DNA of 64,000 nt, from positions 7,866 to 71,865 of the forward strand of contig CAWIGD010000083.1 of NCBI GenBank assembly GCA_963835165.1, given 5' to 3'. Both the position numbers and the translations under genes were made by a program. This DNA comes from VAZQ01 sp963835165. Lineage in GTDB: Bacteria; Pseudomonadota; Alphaproteobacteria; Rhizobiales; Xanthobacteraceae. The first letter of the stretch is position 1. Every line of letters begins with the position of its first letter. Below the pieces are notes generated by a model. The model was not told where the DNA came from and searched no databases. It saw nothing but the letters and a program-made list of their open reading frames with translations. Positions 1-8,858 of the stretch are shown piece after piece.

Positions 1-777
1 ACCAACGGCCTGCTCGTCGGCGAGACGCTTGCGGTCATGCTGACGATTCCGTTCGTCCTGCCGTTCGCGGGCGGCTCCTGGCGATGGGCACTTGCGCTCT
101 GGGGCATCCCGCTCGTGGTGATCGCGATCCTGACCGTGGCGCTCGCCCCCGCGCCGACGGAGAAGCCTTCGTCGGCCGAAGTGGCGTTCCGCAATTGGTG
201 GCCCGACTTCAGCAACAAGGTGATATGGCAAGTCGGCATCCTTTTCGGCAGTGTGAACAGCGTTTATTTCTCCGGCAACGCCTTCCTGCCCGGCCATCTC
301 ACCGCCGCGGGTCGGCCCGACCTGATCAGCGCCGCGCTTACTGCACTCAACTTCGGCCAGGTCCCGGCGTCGTTCGCTCTGCTGGCGGTCGCGGGCCGGC
401 TCGAGCGGCGCGCCTGGCCTTTCATCGTTTGCGGTGGGCTAATGCTTTCGTGCGTGGCTGGCCTCGCCATGACCGCAAGCGGATGGACCATCGTCTTTGC
501 CGGCGTACTCGGCTTCCTGACCGCCGTCGTGCTCACGCTGGGCTTTGCCCTGCCGCCGTTGTTGAGTGCGCCGGCCGGCGTGGCGCGCATGTCGGCGGCG
601 ATGTTCACGATCAGCTATAGTGAAGCCCTTCTTGTCGCGGTGCTGAGCGGCGCGGCTTGGGATTTCGGCGGCAGTCCGCAGTTTGCCTTCCTGCCGATCG
701 CGATCAGCGCGCTGCCGCTCTTGTTCGTTCCGGCGGCCCTCCGGTTTCATCGGCCACAGCACGCAGCAACATCTTAG
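1..777 (+). CDS. MFS transporter, CynX/NimT-like, C-terminal part
   Basis: The reading frame is open from the first base of the window, so the N-terminal half lies outside. The visible 258 residues are strongly hydrophobic and form about six to seven membrane spans, as in the second half of a 12-span major facilitator permease. The family resembles the CynX/NimT (cyanate/2-nitroimidazole) group, but the substrate cannot be read from this part. The stop lies 12 bases before the next gene on the same strand, which may therefore be co-transcribed. Confidence 0.75.
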   Translation, partial: TNGLLVGETLAVMLTIPFVLPFAGGSWRWALALWGIPLVVIAILTVALAPAPTEKPSSAEVAFRNWWPDFSNKVIWQVGILFGSVNSVYFSGNAFLPGHLTAAGRPDLISAALTALNFGQVPASFALLAVAGRLERRAWPFIVCGGLMLSCVAGLAMTASGWTIVFAGVLGFLTAVVLTLGFALPPLLSAPAGVARMSAAMFTISYSEALLVAVLSGAAWDFGGSPQFAFLPIAISALPLLFVPAALRFHRPQHAATS

Positions 778-789
778 ATTGATCGTGCA

Positions 790-1560
790 ATGCCGGACCT
801 CACGCTCACGCCCGGACTGCGAACCGCGGTGAGACGCGTCGGCCTATGCCTTGCGATCGCGGCTGGTTTGTTCGTGGCCGCTGTAATCGGCACCGCGCGC
901 TCGGGCGACCGAAGCCTGTGGCCGCCGCCGGCGGGTTCGCCTGCGACCGAGGTGTTTGTGGTCAGCCACGGCTACCACGCCGGCATTGTGGTTCCCCGCA
1001 GGGCGCTCGCCGAGCAGAGCAGTCGGCGCGGCCTGAGCGCGCTCGGTTATGTTGCCACGCGCTTTGCCGGTTATGACCGGGTCGAAATCGGCTGGGGCGA
1101 CGAAGGCTTCTACCGTGAGGTTCCGACACTGAAGTCGTTGACGGTCGCGCTGGCGTTGCGCGCGCTATTGCGACCGGGCAACCCGTCCGTTCTGCACGTG
1201 GTCGGCATCGAAGACGACCCGCGCGCCATGTTTCCCAATTCCGACCTTGTCCGGGTCGATCTCGGCGAAGCGGGGTTCGAGCGGCTGGCGGACAAGCTCG
1301 ACGCGACCTTCACCCGCGGGCCCGATGGCGTCCGGCCGGAGGAGCTCGGACCCGGGCTCTATGGGGCGAGCCTGTTCTTTCGAGCCAATGGTGCATTTCA
1401 TGTCCTCAACGTCTGCAATCATTGGATCGCCGGCCTGCTCGATGCCGCAGGCGTGCCGACCGCGCCGATACTTGCGACCTTGCCGTCGGGCCTGCTGCTC
1501 GATCTCGAATGGCGCTCCAACCTCGTTCGATTACCGCCATCCCGGGCGTCGACGCCTTGA
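790..1560 (+). CDS. DUF2459 (TIGR02117-type) protein
   Basis: This 256-residue protein has one N-terminal hydrophobic segment (about residues 18-36), so it is probably anchored or exported. A DUF2459-like domain follows, recognised from the order SHGYHAGIVVP, then EIGWGDEGFYR, then LNVCNHWIAGLLDAAG near the C-terminus. The conserved His and Cys residues in the first and last motifs suggest a papain-like fold seen in related families, but no reaction is established. The start ATG lies 12 bases after the permease stop. Its function is unknown. Confidence 0.75.
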   Translation: MPDLTLTPGLRTAVRRVGLCLAIAAGLFVAAVIGTARSGDRSLWPPPAGSPATEVFVVSHGYHAGIVVPRRALAEQSSRRGLSALGYVATRFAGYDRVEIGWGDEGFYREVPTLKSLTVALALRALLRPGNPSVLHVVGIEDDPRAMFPNSDLVRVDLGEAGFERLADKLDATFTRGPDGVRPEELGPGLYGASLFFRANGAFHVLNVCNHWIAGLLDAAGVPTAPILATLPSGLLLDLEWRSNLVRLPPSRASTP

Positions 1561-1610
1561 ACGGCGCGCGAGAATGCGCAAGCTCTTGCCGCCATCACCG
1601 GAACATCCTG

Positions 1611-2588
1611 ATGTCCAATCTCAAGCTGACGCTCGCGTGCTGGGACTATGATCGTACCCGTCCGCTGATGGACGGTCGTGTGAAGCCCGAAGGGATTGAT
1701 CTCGACATCGAGATTTTGCGCCCGCGCCAAGCTTTCCAGCGCATGCTGGACAATAAGGAATTTCAGGTGAGCGAGCTTTCGCTCGCTTCCTATACCGCGC
1801 TCAAGGGACGCGGCGATTGTCCATTCGTGGCGTTGCCGGTGCCGCTATCCAAGATCTTCCGTCATTCCTGCATCTACGTGCGCCGCGACGCGGGCATCAG
1901 GACGCCGCAAGACTTGAAAGGCAAACGAGTCGGCACGTCGCAGTGGAGTTCGACCGGTCTCGTCTTCATGCGCGGCATGTTGCAGCATGATTACGGCATC
2001 AAGACGCGGGACATGCACTGGTTCATGGGCGGGCTAAACAGCTTCGTCGAGCCCCCGCTGATCCCGCTCGATCTTCCCGAGGACATCAGGCTCGACTTCC
2101 TCTCCGGGCAGCAGACGCTCGAGCGGATGTTCGCGGCGGGCGAGCTTGACGCGCTGTTGTCGCTCTACATTCCGAACTTGTTCCTTGAACGCTCCCCGAA
2201 CATTGCACGCCTTTTTCCGAACTATAAGGAGGTCGAGCAGGACTACTACCGCCGCACCCGGATTTTTCCGATCATGCATACCGTGGTGTTGCGCGAGGAC
2301 GTCTACCGCGCCCATCCGTGGGCCGCGCGCAGTATCTACCAGGCATTCGTGCGAGCGCGCGAGCTGGCGGTCGACGGTCTGTACGACACCGACGCATTAC
2401 GGGTCGCTTTGCCCTGGCTCATCGATCACGTGGAGGAGGCCTGGCGCGTGTTCGGCAAGGATTTCTGGGCCTACGGTCTCGAGCCGAACCGGCCCACCTT
2501 CGAAGCCGTCGGCCGCTACGTTCACGAGCAGGGTCTCTCCCCGCGGGTGGTGAGTGCAGACGAGCTCTTTGCACCTGGCGTCGAATGA
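1611..2588 (+). CDS. 4,5-dihydroxyphthalate decarboxylase-like / NMT1-like protein
   Basis: The 325-residue protein starts at ATG 1611; the open frame upstream reads unlike a protein and overlaps the preceding gene. It has the periplasmic-binding-protein-like fold of the Pht5 (4,5-dihydroxyphthalate decarboxylase) family: an N-terminal LTLACWDYDRTRPLMDG, a central DLKGKRVGTSQW and a FPIMHTVVLRED stretch. No signal peptide is visible, which fits a cytoplasmic decarboxylase better than an exported binding protein. No other phthalate-pathway genes lie nearby, so the substrate is open. Confidence 0.7.
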   Translation: MSNLKLTLACWDYDRTRPLMDGRVKPEGIDLDIEILRPRQAFQRMLDNKEFQVSELSLASYTALKGRGDCPFVALPVPLSKIFRHSCIYVRRDAGIRTPQDLKGKRVGTSQWSSTGLVFMRGMLQHDYGIKTRDMHWFMGGLNSFVEPPLIPLDLPEDIRLDFLSGQQTLERMFAAGELDALLSLYIPNLFLERSPNIARLFPNYKEVEQDYYRRTRIFPIMHTVVLREDVYRAHPWAARSIYQAFVRARELAVDGLYDTDALRVALPWLIDHVEEAWRVFGKDFWAYGLEPNRPTFEAVGRYVHEQGLSPRVVSADELFAPGVE

Positions 2589-2738
2589 TTCCATGCTCGA
2601 TCTGAACGATCGCGGCGGTCCCCCTCATCGTCGCCACGAAGACCGCCAAAAGGTGCAATTCTTCGACCCGGCGACGCTCACAGTTCATCATCGCCTGGCA
2701 CTGGCCGTCCTCGCCGGGGCATCAAGCCGCGCGCACGA

Positions 2739-3314
2739 TCACCGTTTGAACGGCTTGCTGACAAAGCGCGAGCCTCTAAGGCCGTAGCGCCACGGATGCT
2801 CGATCGCCTTGGTGAGCCCGATGCGCGGGCCTACGGCGATCTCGACGTCGTCCGCGCGCGCAAAAATCTCAAACGGCGGATTGTCCAGCGGGAGGCCATA
2901 TTGCGCGTCCGTGATCCCGAGCGCCTCACTCAGGCGTCCTGGACCGGAGCACAACAGCCGTTCGTCGGTGACGCCGCGCCGCCGGCGCATGACGGCAAGG
3001 CCATGCGTAGGCGCGAGCGCGCGGATCAGCACCGCGCTGGCCACGCCCTCTGGCTCGCACACGAAGTTGAGACACCAATGGATACCGTAGGAGCGGTAGA
3101 CGTAGGCATAGCCCGGCGGGCCGAACATGACGGCGTTGCGCTCGGTGCGGCCGCCGAAGGAATGCGCCGCGGGGTCTGTTTGATGATAGGCCTCGACCTC
3201 GACGATGACGCCGCCCACCCCCTTGAACAGCAGCGTCGCGCCGATGAGATCGGGGGCGACGGTGTGCACGCTGCGGGCAAAAAAGCTTCGGCGGAGCGGT
3301 TTGAGCCTTGCCAT
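2739..3314 (-). CDS. mpg: DNA-3-methyladenine glycosylase (AAG/Mpg family)
   Basis: This base-excision repair enzyme removes alkylated purines such as 3-methyladenine from DNA. The 191-residue protein matches the AAG family in length and motifs: VEVEAYHQTDPAAHS near residue 40 holds the catalytic Glu, followed by PPGYAYVYRSYGIHWCLN and LCSGPGRLSEALGI. The gene is divergent from the epimerase gene at 3374, with 59 bases between the starts, and reads towards the decarboxylase-like gene. Nothing unusual is seen. Confidence 0.9.
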   Translation of the reverse strand: MARLKPLRRSFFARSVHTVAPDLIGATLLFKGVGGVIVEVEAYHQTDPAAHSFGGRTERNAVMFGPPGYAYVYRSYGIHWCLNFVCEPEGVASAVLIRALAPTHGLAVMRRRRGVTDERLLCSGPGRLSEALGITDAQYGLPLDNPPFEIFARADDVEIAVGPRIGLTKAIEHPWRYGLRGSRFVSKPFKR

Positions 3315-3373
3315 TTGCGCCTTGCCATCGACGGTCTCGACCGAGAGCGGTGCGAGGCCTTAGCATAAGGTCT

Positions 3374-4103
3374 ATGCGAATATTCCTTGCCGGCGCCTCG
3401 GGCGCCATTGGCCGGCGGTTGGTGCCCCTCCTGCTGGGCGCCGGGCATCAGGTGACCGGTACGACCCGTTACGCGGAGACAGCAAGGATGCTCGAGCGGG
3501 CAGGGGTGGTGCCCGCTGTCGTCGACGTGTTCGACGCGTCGGCGCTGACGGCTGCGGTCCTTGCCGCGCAGCCTGTGGTCATCATCCATCAGCTCACCGA
3601 TCTTCCGCGCGAATTCGACGAAGCTCGAGCTCGCGGCGTCCGGCCCGAAGAATGCGCGCATCCGCAGCGAAGGGACGCGCAACCTGATCGCGGCGGCGCA
3701 AGCGGCAGGCACGCATCGTTTTATCGTCCAAAGCATTTCGTTTGCCTATGCGCCTGGCGGCGAGCCCCACCCCGAGACCGATCCGCTCAACCTCGGAGAC
3801 CCGGCCCGGGCGGTCACGGTGAAGGGCGTGGTGGACATGGAGCGACAAGTCCTGGCGGCGTCTGGGATCGAAGGGATCGTGCTGCGGTATGGCCTGCTGT
3901 ACGGACCGGGCACCTGGTCCCCGACGCCGGCTCGCAAGCCCGCCCTGCACGTCGATGCGGCGGCGCACGCAGCTCTGCTGGCTGTCACGCGCGGCCGGCC
4001 GGGCGTCTACAACATCGCAGACGACGATGGGGTGGTTTCGATCGCCAAGGCGCGCGCCGAACTGGGTTTTGAGCCCATGATCGGGATCGATCACCGGACA
4101 TAG
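3374..4103 (+). pseudogene. NAD(P)-dependent epimerase/dehydratase, frameshifted
   Basis: The first part reads from ATG 3374 with a Rossmann motif (FLAGASGAIGRRLVPLL) and continues to HQLTDLPREFDEA. From about 3630 the family continues in the next frame with LAASGPKNARIRSEGTRNL, an FAYAPGG segment and YGLLYGPGTW, ending at 4103. The switch lies in the run gaagctcgagctcgcg near 3622-3635 and behaves like one extra base. Joined, the two parts make about 243 residues of an extended/atypical SDR. Either the gene is broken or the base call is wrong. Confidence 0.75.
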
Positions 4104-4175
4104 CTGTACCCAAGTGTTGCTTTCCTTGTTAACCAATCATTAATCCTGTTGCGCCTCGGCAACACGGCTAAAACA

Positions 4176-4181
4176 TTGACA
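4176..4181 (+). promoter_or_regulatory. ilvD: possible -35 box upstream of ilvD
   Basis: A TTGACA hexamer lies 136 bases before the ilvD start in an AT-richer part of the 213-base intergenic gap. No good -10 box stands at the usual 17-base distance, so this is only a weak promoter candidate. No leader peptide or clear attenuator was seen between it and the gene. Confidence 0.25.
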
Positions 4182-4316
4182 GAAAGATAGGATTCCAAGC
4201 AGTCGGCGCCGCGATTTGGCCATACGGTCCGCCGAGATCGAGAGCAGACGTTTTCCAAACTGTGATCCGTGCGGCGCGACCCCACCAGGACACCGGCGAG
4301 ATAGGGCAAGTTTCAA

Positions 4317-6041
4317 ATGGACGCCAAGCGGGACCTCAAGGCGAAGCTGCCCAGCCGGCACGTGACCGAGGGTCCCGAGCGCGCGCCGCATCGCTCCTAC
4401 TATTACGCGATGGGGCTCACGCGCGAGCAGATCCACCAGCCGTTCGTGGGCGTCGCCACCTGCTGGAACGAAGCCGCTCCCTGCAATATCTCGCTGATGC
4501 GCCAAGCGCAGGCCGTGAAGAAGGGGGTCGCGGCTGCAGGCGGCACGCCGCGCGAATTCTGCACGATCACCGTCACCGACGGCATCGCCATGGGCCACGA
4601 GGGCATGAAATCCTCGTTGCCGTCACGCGAAGTGATCGCCAATTCCGTCGAGTTGACGATGCGCGGTCACGCCTATGACGCGTTGGTCGGACTCGCCGGC
4701 TGTGACAAGTCGCTGCCGGGAATGATGATGGTGATGTGCCGGCTCAACGTGCCCTCGATCTTCATCTACGGCGGCTCGATCCTTCCCGGTACCTTCAAAG
4801 GCAGGCCCGTCACGGTGCAAGACGTGTTCGAGGCCGTCGGCAAGCATTCGGTCGGCGAGATGTCCGACAGCGATCTCGAAACGCTCGAGCAGCATGCCTG
4901 CCCCTCGGCGGGCGCCTGCGGCGCCCAGTTCACCGCCAACACCATGGCGACGGTGTCCGAGGCGATTGGACTTGCGCTGCCCTATTCCGCGGGGGCGCCG
5001 GCGCCGTACGAAGTCCGCGACGCCTTCTGCATGACGGCCGGCGAGATGATCCTCGATCTCATAAAATCAGGCATTCGTCCGCGTGACATCGTCACCAGGA
5101 AGGCGCTTGAGAATGCGGCTGCGGTGGTGTCGGCGTCGGGCGGCTCGACCAATGCTGCGCTGCATCTGCCCGCGATCGCGCACGAATGCGGCCTGAAGTT
5201 CGATCTCTTCGACGTGGCAGAGGTCTTCAAAAGGACACCATATATCGCGGATTTGAAACCCGGTGGCCGTTATGTCGCCAAAGATATGTTCGAGGCTGGG
5301 GGCGTTCCACTCTTGATGAGGACGCTTCTCGATCACGGGTATCTTCACGGCGATTGCATCACCGTGACGGGGCGTACGATCGCCGAGAACCTCAAGCGAG
5401 TGAAGTGGAACAAGGACCAGGACGTGGTCCACCCCGCCGACAAGCCGCTTTCCGCCAACGGTGGCGTCGTCGGGCTCAAGGGCAACCTCGCGCCGGAGGG
5501 CGCAATCGTGAAGGTTGCTGGGATGGCGGACTTGAAGTTTACCGGCCCGGCGCGCTGCTTTGATGGGGAGGAAGCGTGCTTCGATGCCGTCAAGAAAAAG
5601 AAGTACAGGGAAGGCGATGTGCTCGTGATCCGCTACGAAGGGCCCAAAGGCGGCCCCGGGATGCGAGAAATGCTGGCGACCACCGCCGCCCTCTATGGAC
5701 AGGGCATGGGCGGCAAGGTTGCGCTCATAACCGACGGGCGCTTCTCTGGAGCGACCCGAGGGTTTTGCATCGGGCATGTTGGTCCTGAGGCCGCCATCGG
5801 CGGCCCGATCGCTCACGTTCGTGACGGCGACATAATCACCATCGACGCCGTGAAGGGCACCCTCGATGTCAAGCTCACCAGGGCTGAGATCGAAGCGCGC
5901 GCCAAGACGTGGAAGCCGCGTAGCCCAGACTGCACTTCAGGATATTTGTGGAAATACGCCCAACAGGTGGGACCGGCGCGCGACGGCGCGGTGACCCATC
6001 CGGGCGGCGCGGCCGAGAAGGCGTGCTATGCGGATATCTAA
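4317..6041 (+). CDS. ilvD: dihydroxy-acid dehydratase
   Basis: IlvD dehydrates 2,3-dihydroxy-isovalerate and -methylvalerate in valine, isoleucine and leucine synthesis, using an Fe-S cluster. The 574-residue length is normal for alphaproteobacterial IlvD. Cluster-ligand and metal-site motifs are visible: TCWNEAAPCN near residue 50, LAGCDKSLPGMMM near 130 and CPSAGACGAQFTANTM near 200. The C-terminal swivel domain ends with TDGRFSGATRGFCIGHVGPEA. Related sugar-acid dehydratases share the fold, but the overall pattern favours IlvD. Its 3' end overlaps the next gene by 14 bases. Confidence 0.93.
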   Translation: MDAKRDLKAKLPSRHVTEGPERAPHRSYYYAMGLTREQIHQPFVGVATCWNEAAPCNISLMRQAQAVKKGVAAAGGTPREFCTITVTDGIAMGHEGMKSSLPSREVIANSVELTMRGHAYDALVGLAGCDKSLPGMMMVMCRLNVPSIFIYGGSILPGTFKGRPVTVQDVFEAVGKHSVGEMSDSDLETLEQHACPSAGACGAQFTANTMATVSEAIGLALPYSAGAPAPYEVRDAFCMTAGEMILDLIKSGIRPRDIVTRKALENAAAVVSASGGSTNAALHLPAIAHECGLKFDLFDVAEVFKRTPYIADLKPGGRYVAKDMFEAGGVPLLMRTLLDHGYLHGDCITVTGRTIAENLKRVKWNKDQDVVHPADKPLSANGGVVGLKGNLAPEGAIVKVAGMADLKFTGPARCFDGEEACFDAVKKKKYREGDVLVIRYEGPKGGPGMREMLATTAALYGQGMGGKVALITDGRFSGATRGFCIGHVGPEAAIGGPIAHVRDGDIITIDAVKGTLDVKLTRAEIEARAKTWKPRSPDCTSGYLWKYAQQVGPARDGAVTHPGGAAEKACYADI

Positions 6042-6954
6042 CTTCATCGTGAGCATCGGTTTGCTTGCCGCCGCCGTCGGCCTCTCTCCGGCGGTGAGCT
6101 TCGACGGCACCCGTACGCCGGGATCGGCAGCCGTGGGCGTACCGCTGCCGGACCCGACCGTAAGTCCCGGCGAGGCGACCAACGTGCTTGGCAGCGCGAC
6201 ACCGCTGGCGGCTGTGCCGGCCGCGCCGCTCACGATGCCGCCGCGGCCGATCCTGCCGCCGACGCCGCTGGAAGCATTCCGCTCGGGCACCCAGGCGCTC
6301 CGCCAGGGCAAGACCGACCAGGCCGTCACGGACCTCGAATACGCGGCGGAGCAAGGCGTTCCCGGCGCCATCTGGAAACTCGGTCGCATGTACGCGGACG
6401 GGGACGGCGTCAAGATGAACAAGGCGCGGGCCTACGACTATTTCCGCCGCCTCACGACGATGCATGCCGACGATGGCTCCAGCACCCCCAACGCTCGCTT
6501 CTTGGCCAACGCCTTCGTGACGCTGGGTCTCTACCACCTCGACGGCATCCCCGGCACGTTGAAGGCCGACCCCAATGTCGCGCGCGAAATGTTCCGCTAC
6601 GCCGCCTCCTATTTCGCGGATCCGGAGGCTCAGTACTATCTCGGTCGGCTCTTTCTCCTCGGCAAGGGCGCACCGAAAGACGCCATTCAGGCCGCGCGCT
6701 GGCTGCGACTGTCGGCGAACAAGGGCGATCATCGTGCGCAGGCGTTGCTCGGCGGCATGCTGTTCAGTGGCGAGCAGGTTTCGCGCCAGGCGTCGCTTGG
6801 GCTGTTTTGGCTCATCGTCGCCAAGGACGCTGCGGGTCCGGACGAGGGCTGGATCACCGACATGTACAGCAGCGCGCTCGCGCAGGCCAGTGAAAGCGAG
6901 CGAGCATTAGCTCATAAGTACCTGGAAGACTGGCTAAAAAACCGTCGGGAATAA
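6028..6954 (+). CDS. exported Sel1-repeat protein, ExoR-like
   Basis: The 308-residue protein has an N-terminal signal-like hydrophobic stretch (residues 6-24), a proline/alanine-rich linker to about residue 80, and then several Sel1/TPR-like helical repeats (for example AIWKLGRMYADGDGV and AQYYLGRLFLLGKGA). This layout resembles ExoR, the periplasmic repressor of the ExoS/ChvI two-component system in rhizobia. The ExoR identification is an inference from architecture. The start overlaps ilvD by 14 bases, implying co-translation. No exoS or chvI homologue is in the window. Confidence 0.75.
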   Translation: MRISNFIVSIGLLAAAVGLSPAVSFDGTRTPGSAAVGVPLPDPTVSPGEATNVLGSATPLAAVPAAPLTMPPRPILPPTPLEAFRSGTQALRQGKTDQAVTDLEYAAEQGVPGAIWKLGRMYADGDGVKMNKARAYDYFRRLTTMHADDGSSTPNARFLANAFVTLGLYHLDGIPGTLKADPNVAREMFRYAASYFADPEAQYYLGRLFLLGKGAPKDAIQAARWLRLSANKGDHRAQALLGGMLFSGEQVSRQASLGLFWLIVAKDAAGPDEGWITDMYSSALAQASESERALAHKYLEDWLKNRRE

Positions 6955-7051
6955 GAGACCTGTGGCGCCCGCGCCACACCTCCCGGAAATCCGTCCTGCC
7001 CCCGTCCAAGCTCATGGACCCCGGTCCGCCGGACGCGTATTTCTGTCCGCA

Positions 7052-7834
7052 ATGCGGAATGCATCCAGTCGAGGTTGGCTGACGAGATGGCTGCGCGCGA
7101 GCACGGCGTCGTTGGCATTGTTGTCAGCGGCGGCAATGCTGGCGCCGGCCGCTGCTGCTGATCTCAGCATCGCGCCAATCTACAAGGCACCGCCACCGGC
7201 GCCCGTCACGACCTGGAGTGGCTCCTACCTCGGCGTGTCAGGTGGTGGCGCGTGGGGAAAGGCGGTCGTGCGCAACGAGCTTACCGGCGCCGACCAGACC
7301 CCGCGCATGGATCTGAGCGGCGGCATCATTGGACTGACCTCCGGCTTCAATATTCAAACCGGCCCACTGGTGCTCGGCCTCGAGGGCGATATTTCCGCTA
7401 CCAACAAAAAGGGGAGCGCGGCCGAATTCCCGCCCAATGCCGTCTTCAACAACGAGGTCAAGGAGCGGTGGCTCTCAACCTTCCGCGGCCGGGTGGGATA
7501 CGCTCAGGACAATTGGCTGCTTTATGCCACCGGCGGCGCCGCGCTCGCCAATGTCGAAAACACCATCGTTTCCGCGCCTGGCGGCCAGATTTCCGACAAG
7601 CAGTGGCATTGGGGCTGGACCGCCGGCGGTGGGGTCGAGGTCAAGCTCACGCAGGACTGGACGGCAAAGGTCGAGTATCTCTACGTCGGGCTGCAGGACA
7701 AATCCTATTTCAACCCGGCACCGAGCCTGGCGTTTCCGAGCAGTCAGCGCCTGAATCTCAGCGATCACATCGTCCGGGTCGGCGTGAACTACAAGCTCCC
7801 CTGGAATATTCTGGATGGTTTCTTCAAGCGCTGA
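7052..7834 (+). CDS. outer-membrane beta-barrel protein (Omp25/RopB type)
   Basis: ATG 7052 is preferred over an upstream GTG at 6962, because it gives a proper signal peptide: a basic start and a hydrophobic core ending in LAPAAAADL. The mature protein begins with the proline-rich linker (YKAPPPAP) and WSGSYLGVSGG stretch typical of the alphaproteobacterial OMP_b-brl family. Alternating beta-strand patterns follow, such as WLSTFRGRVGYA, WHWGWTAGGGVEVKL and WTAKVEYLYV. A small 8-stranded porin-like barrel of about 240 residues is expected. Its last 11 bases overlap xthA on the opposite strand. Confidence 0.88.
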   Translation: MRNASSRGWLTRWLRASTASLALLSAAAMLAPAAAADLSIAPIYKAPPPAPVTTWSGSYLGVSGGGAWGKAVVRNELTGADQTPRMDLSGGIIGLTSGFNIQTGPLVLGLEGDISATNKKGSAAEFPPNAVFNNEVKERWLSTFRGRVGYAQDNWLLYATGGAALANVENTIVSAPGGQISDKQWHWGWTAGGGVEVKLTQDWTAKVEYLYVGLQDKSYFNPAPSLAFPSSQRLNLSDHIVRVGVNYKLPWNILDGFFKR

Positions 7835-8612
7835 GCGCGAGATCCACCCAGACGGGGACGTGATCCGATGGTTTCTCCCAGCTGCGGACATGCTTGTCGA
7901 CGCCTGCGGAAGTCAGTCTGTCTGCCGCCTGCGGTGAAAGCAGCAGGTGGTCGATGCGGATGCCGTCGTTCTTCTGCCAGGCGCCCGCCTGATAGTCCCA
8001 GAACGTGAAGGGGCCAGGGCCATCGCTGCCGGCGCGGATCGCGTCGGTCAATCCCAGATTGCAGAGCGCGCGGAACTTCTCTCGCGTGCGCGGCAGGAAC
8101 AGGGCATCGCCGACCCAGCGGCCCGGATTGCGGGCATCGACCTCGGCGGGGATGACGTTGAAGTCCCCCGCCAGGACCAGCGGCTCCTCCAGTCGCAAGC
8201 GCTCATGTGCGTACTGAATTAATCTCTCCATCCATTTGATTTTATATGAATATTTCTCTGTCTCCGGCGGATTGCCGTTGGGCAGATAGATCGATGCGAC
8301 GCGCACCGCACCCGCCGCGGTCGACACCACTGCCTCCATGAAGCGCGCATGATCGTCGGCACTGTCGCCGGGCAGGCGTGCCGTCACCTCGTCGAGGGGA
8401 AATTTCGAGAGCACGGCAACGCCATTGAATGCCTTCTGACCGTGCACTGCAACATTGTATCCGAGCGCTTCGAGCGGCTCGCGTGGAAAAACATCGTCAA
8501 CACACTTGGTCTCCTGCAGGCAGACGATGTCCGGCTGCCGCTCCGCGAGCCACGCGGTCAAATTGTCCATTCTTTGCTTGATCGAATTCACGTTCCAGGT
8601 GGCGATGCGCAT
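7824..8612 (-). CDS. xthA: exodeoxyribonuclease III
   Basis: This Mg-dependent AP endonuclease and 3'-5' exonuclease acts in base-excision repair. Translation is placed at ATG 8612, giving MRIATWNVNSIKQR, the conserved N-terminus; an ATG 33 bases upstream would add a non-family tail. Catalytic motifs are intact: Asn7, CLQETKC with Glu34, LAGDFNVIP with its Asp and Asn, and SDHVPVWVDL at the C-terminus. The 262-residue length is normal. It converges on the beta-barrel gene with an 11-base overlap. Confidence 0.93.
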   Translation of the reverse strand: MRIATWNVNSIKQRMDNLTAWLAERQPDIVCLQETKCVDDVFPREPLEALGYNVAVHGQKAFNGVAVLSKFPLDEVTARLPGDSADDHARFMEAVVSTAAGAVRVASIYLPNGNPPETEKYSYKIKWMERLIQYAHERLRLEEPLVLAGDFNVIPAEVDARNPGRWVGDALFLPRTREKFRALCNLGLTDAIRAGSDGPGPFTFWDYQAGAWQKNDGIRIDHLLLSPQAADRLTSAGVDKHVRSWEKPSDHVPVWVDLALSA

Positions 8613-8858
8613 GGTGCAAATACGCGTGTGTGGGCGCGAGTTCAACTGGACGTGACAAAGCCGGATGCGGCGCCGGATGTCGGTGTTGTTGCGAAGGTTA
8701 CGCCGATTTTATGAGGGTACATCACTGGCGAGGATGCGCTGGCAATAGGGATATGTTAGAAAAGTTGGCTCGCCTACCAAAAAGAATCGTTATGAGCGAG
8801 GCACCAGGAAGAGAGGGAGTCCGATCGGGCCGACAAGGCCGTGCTCGGCGCAGTGGTA

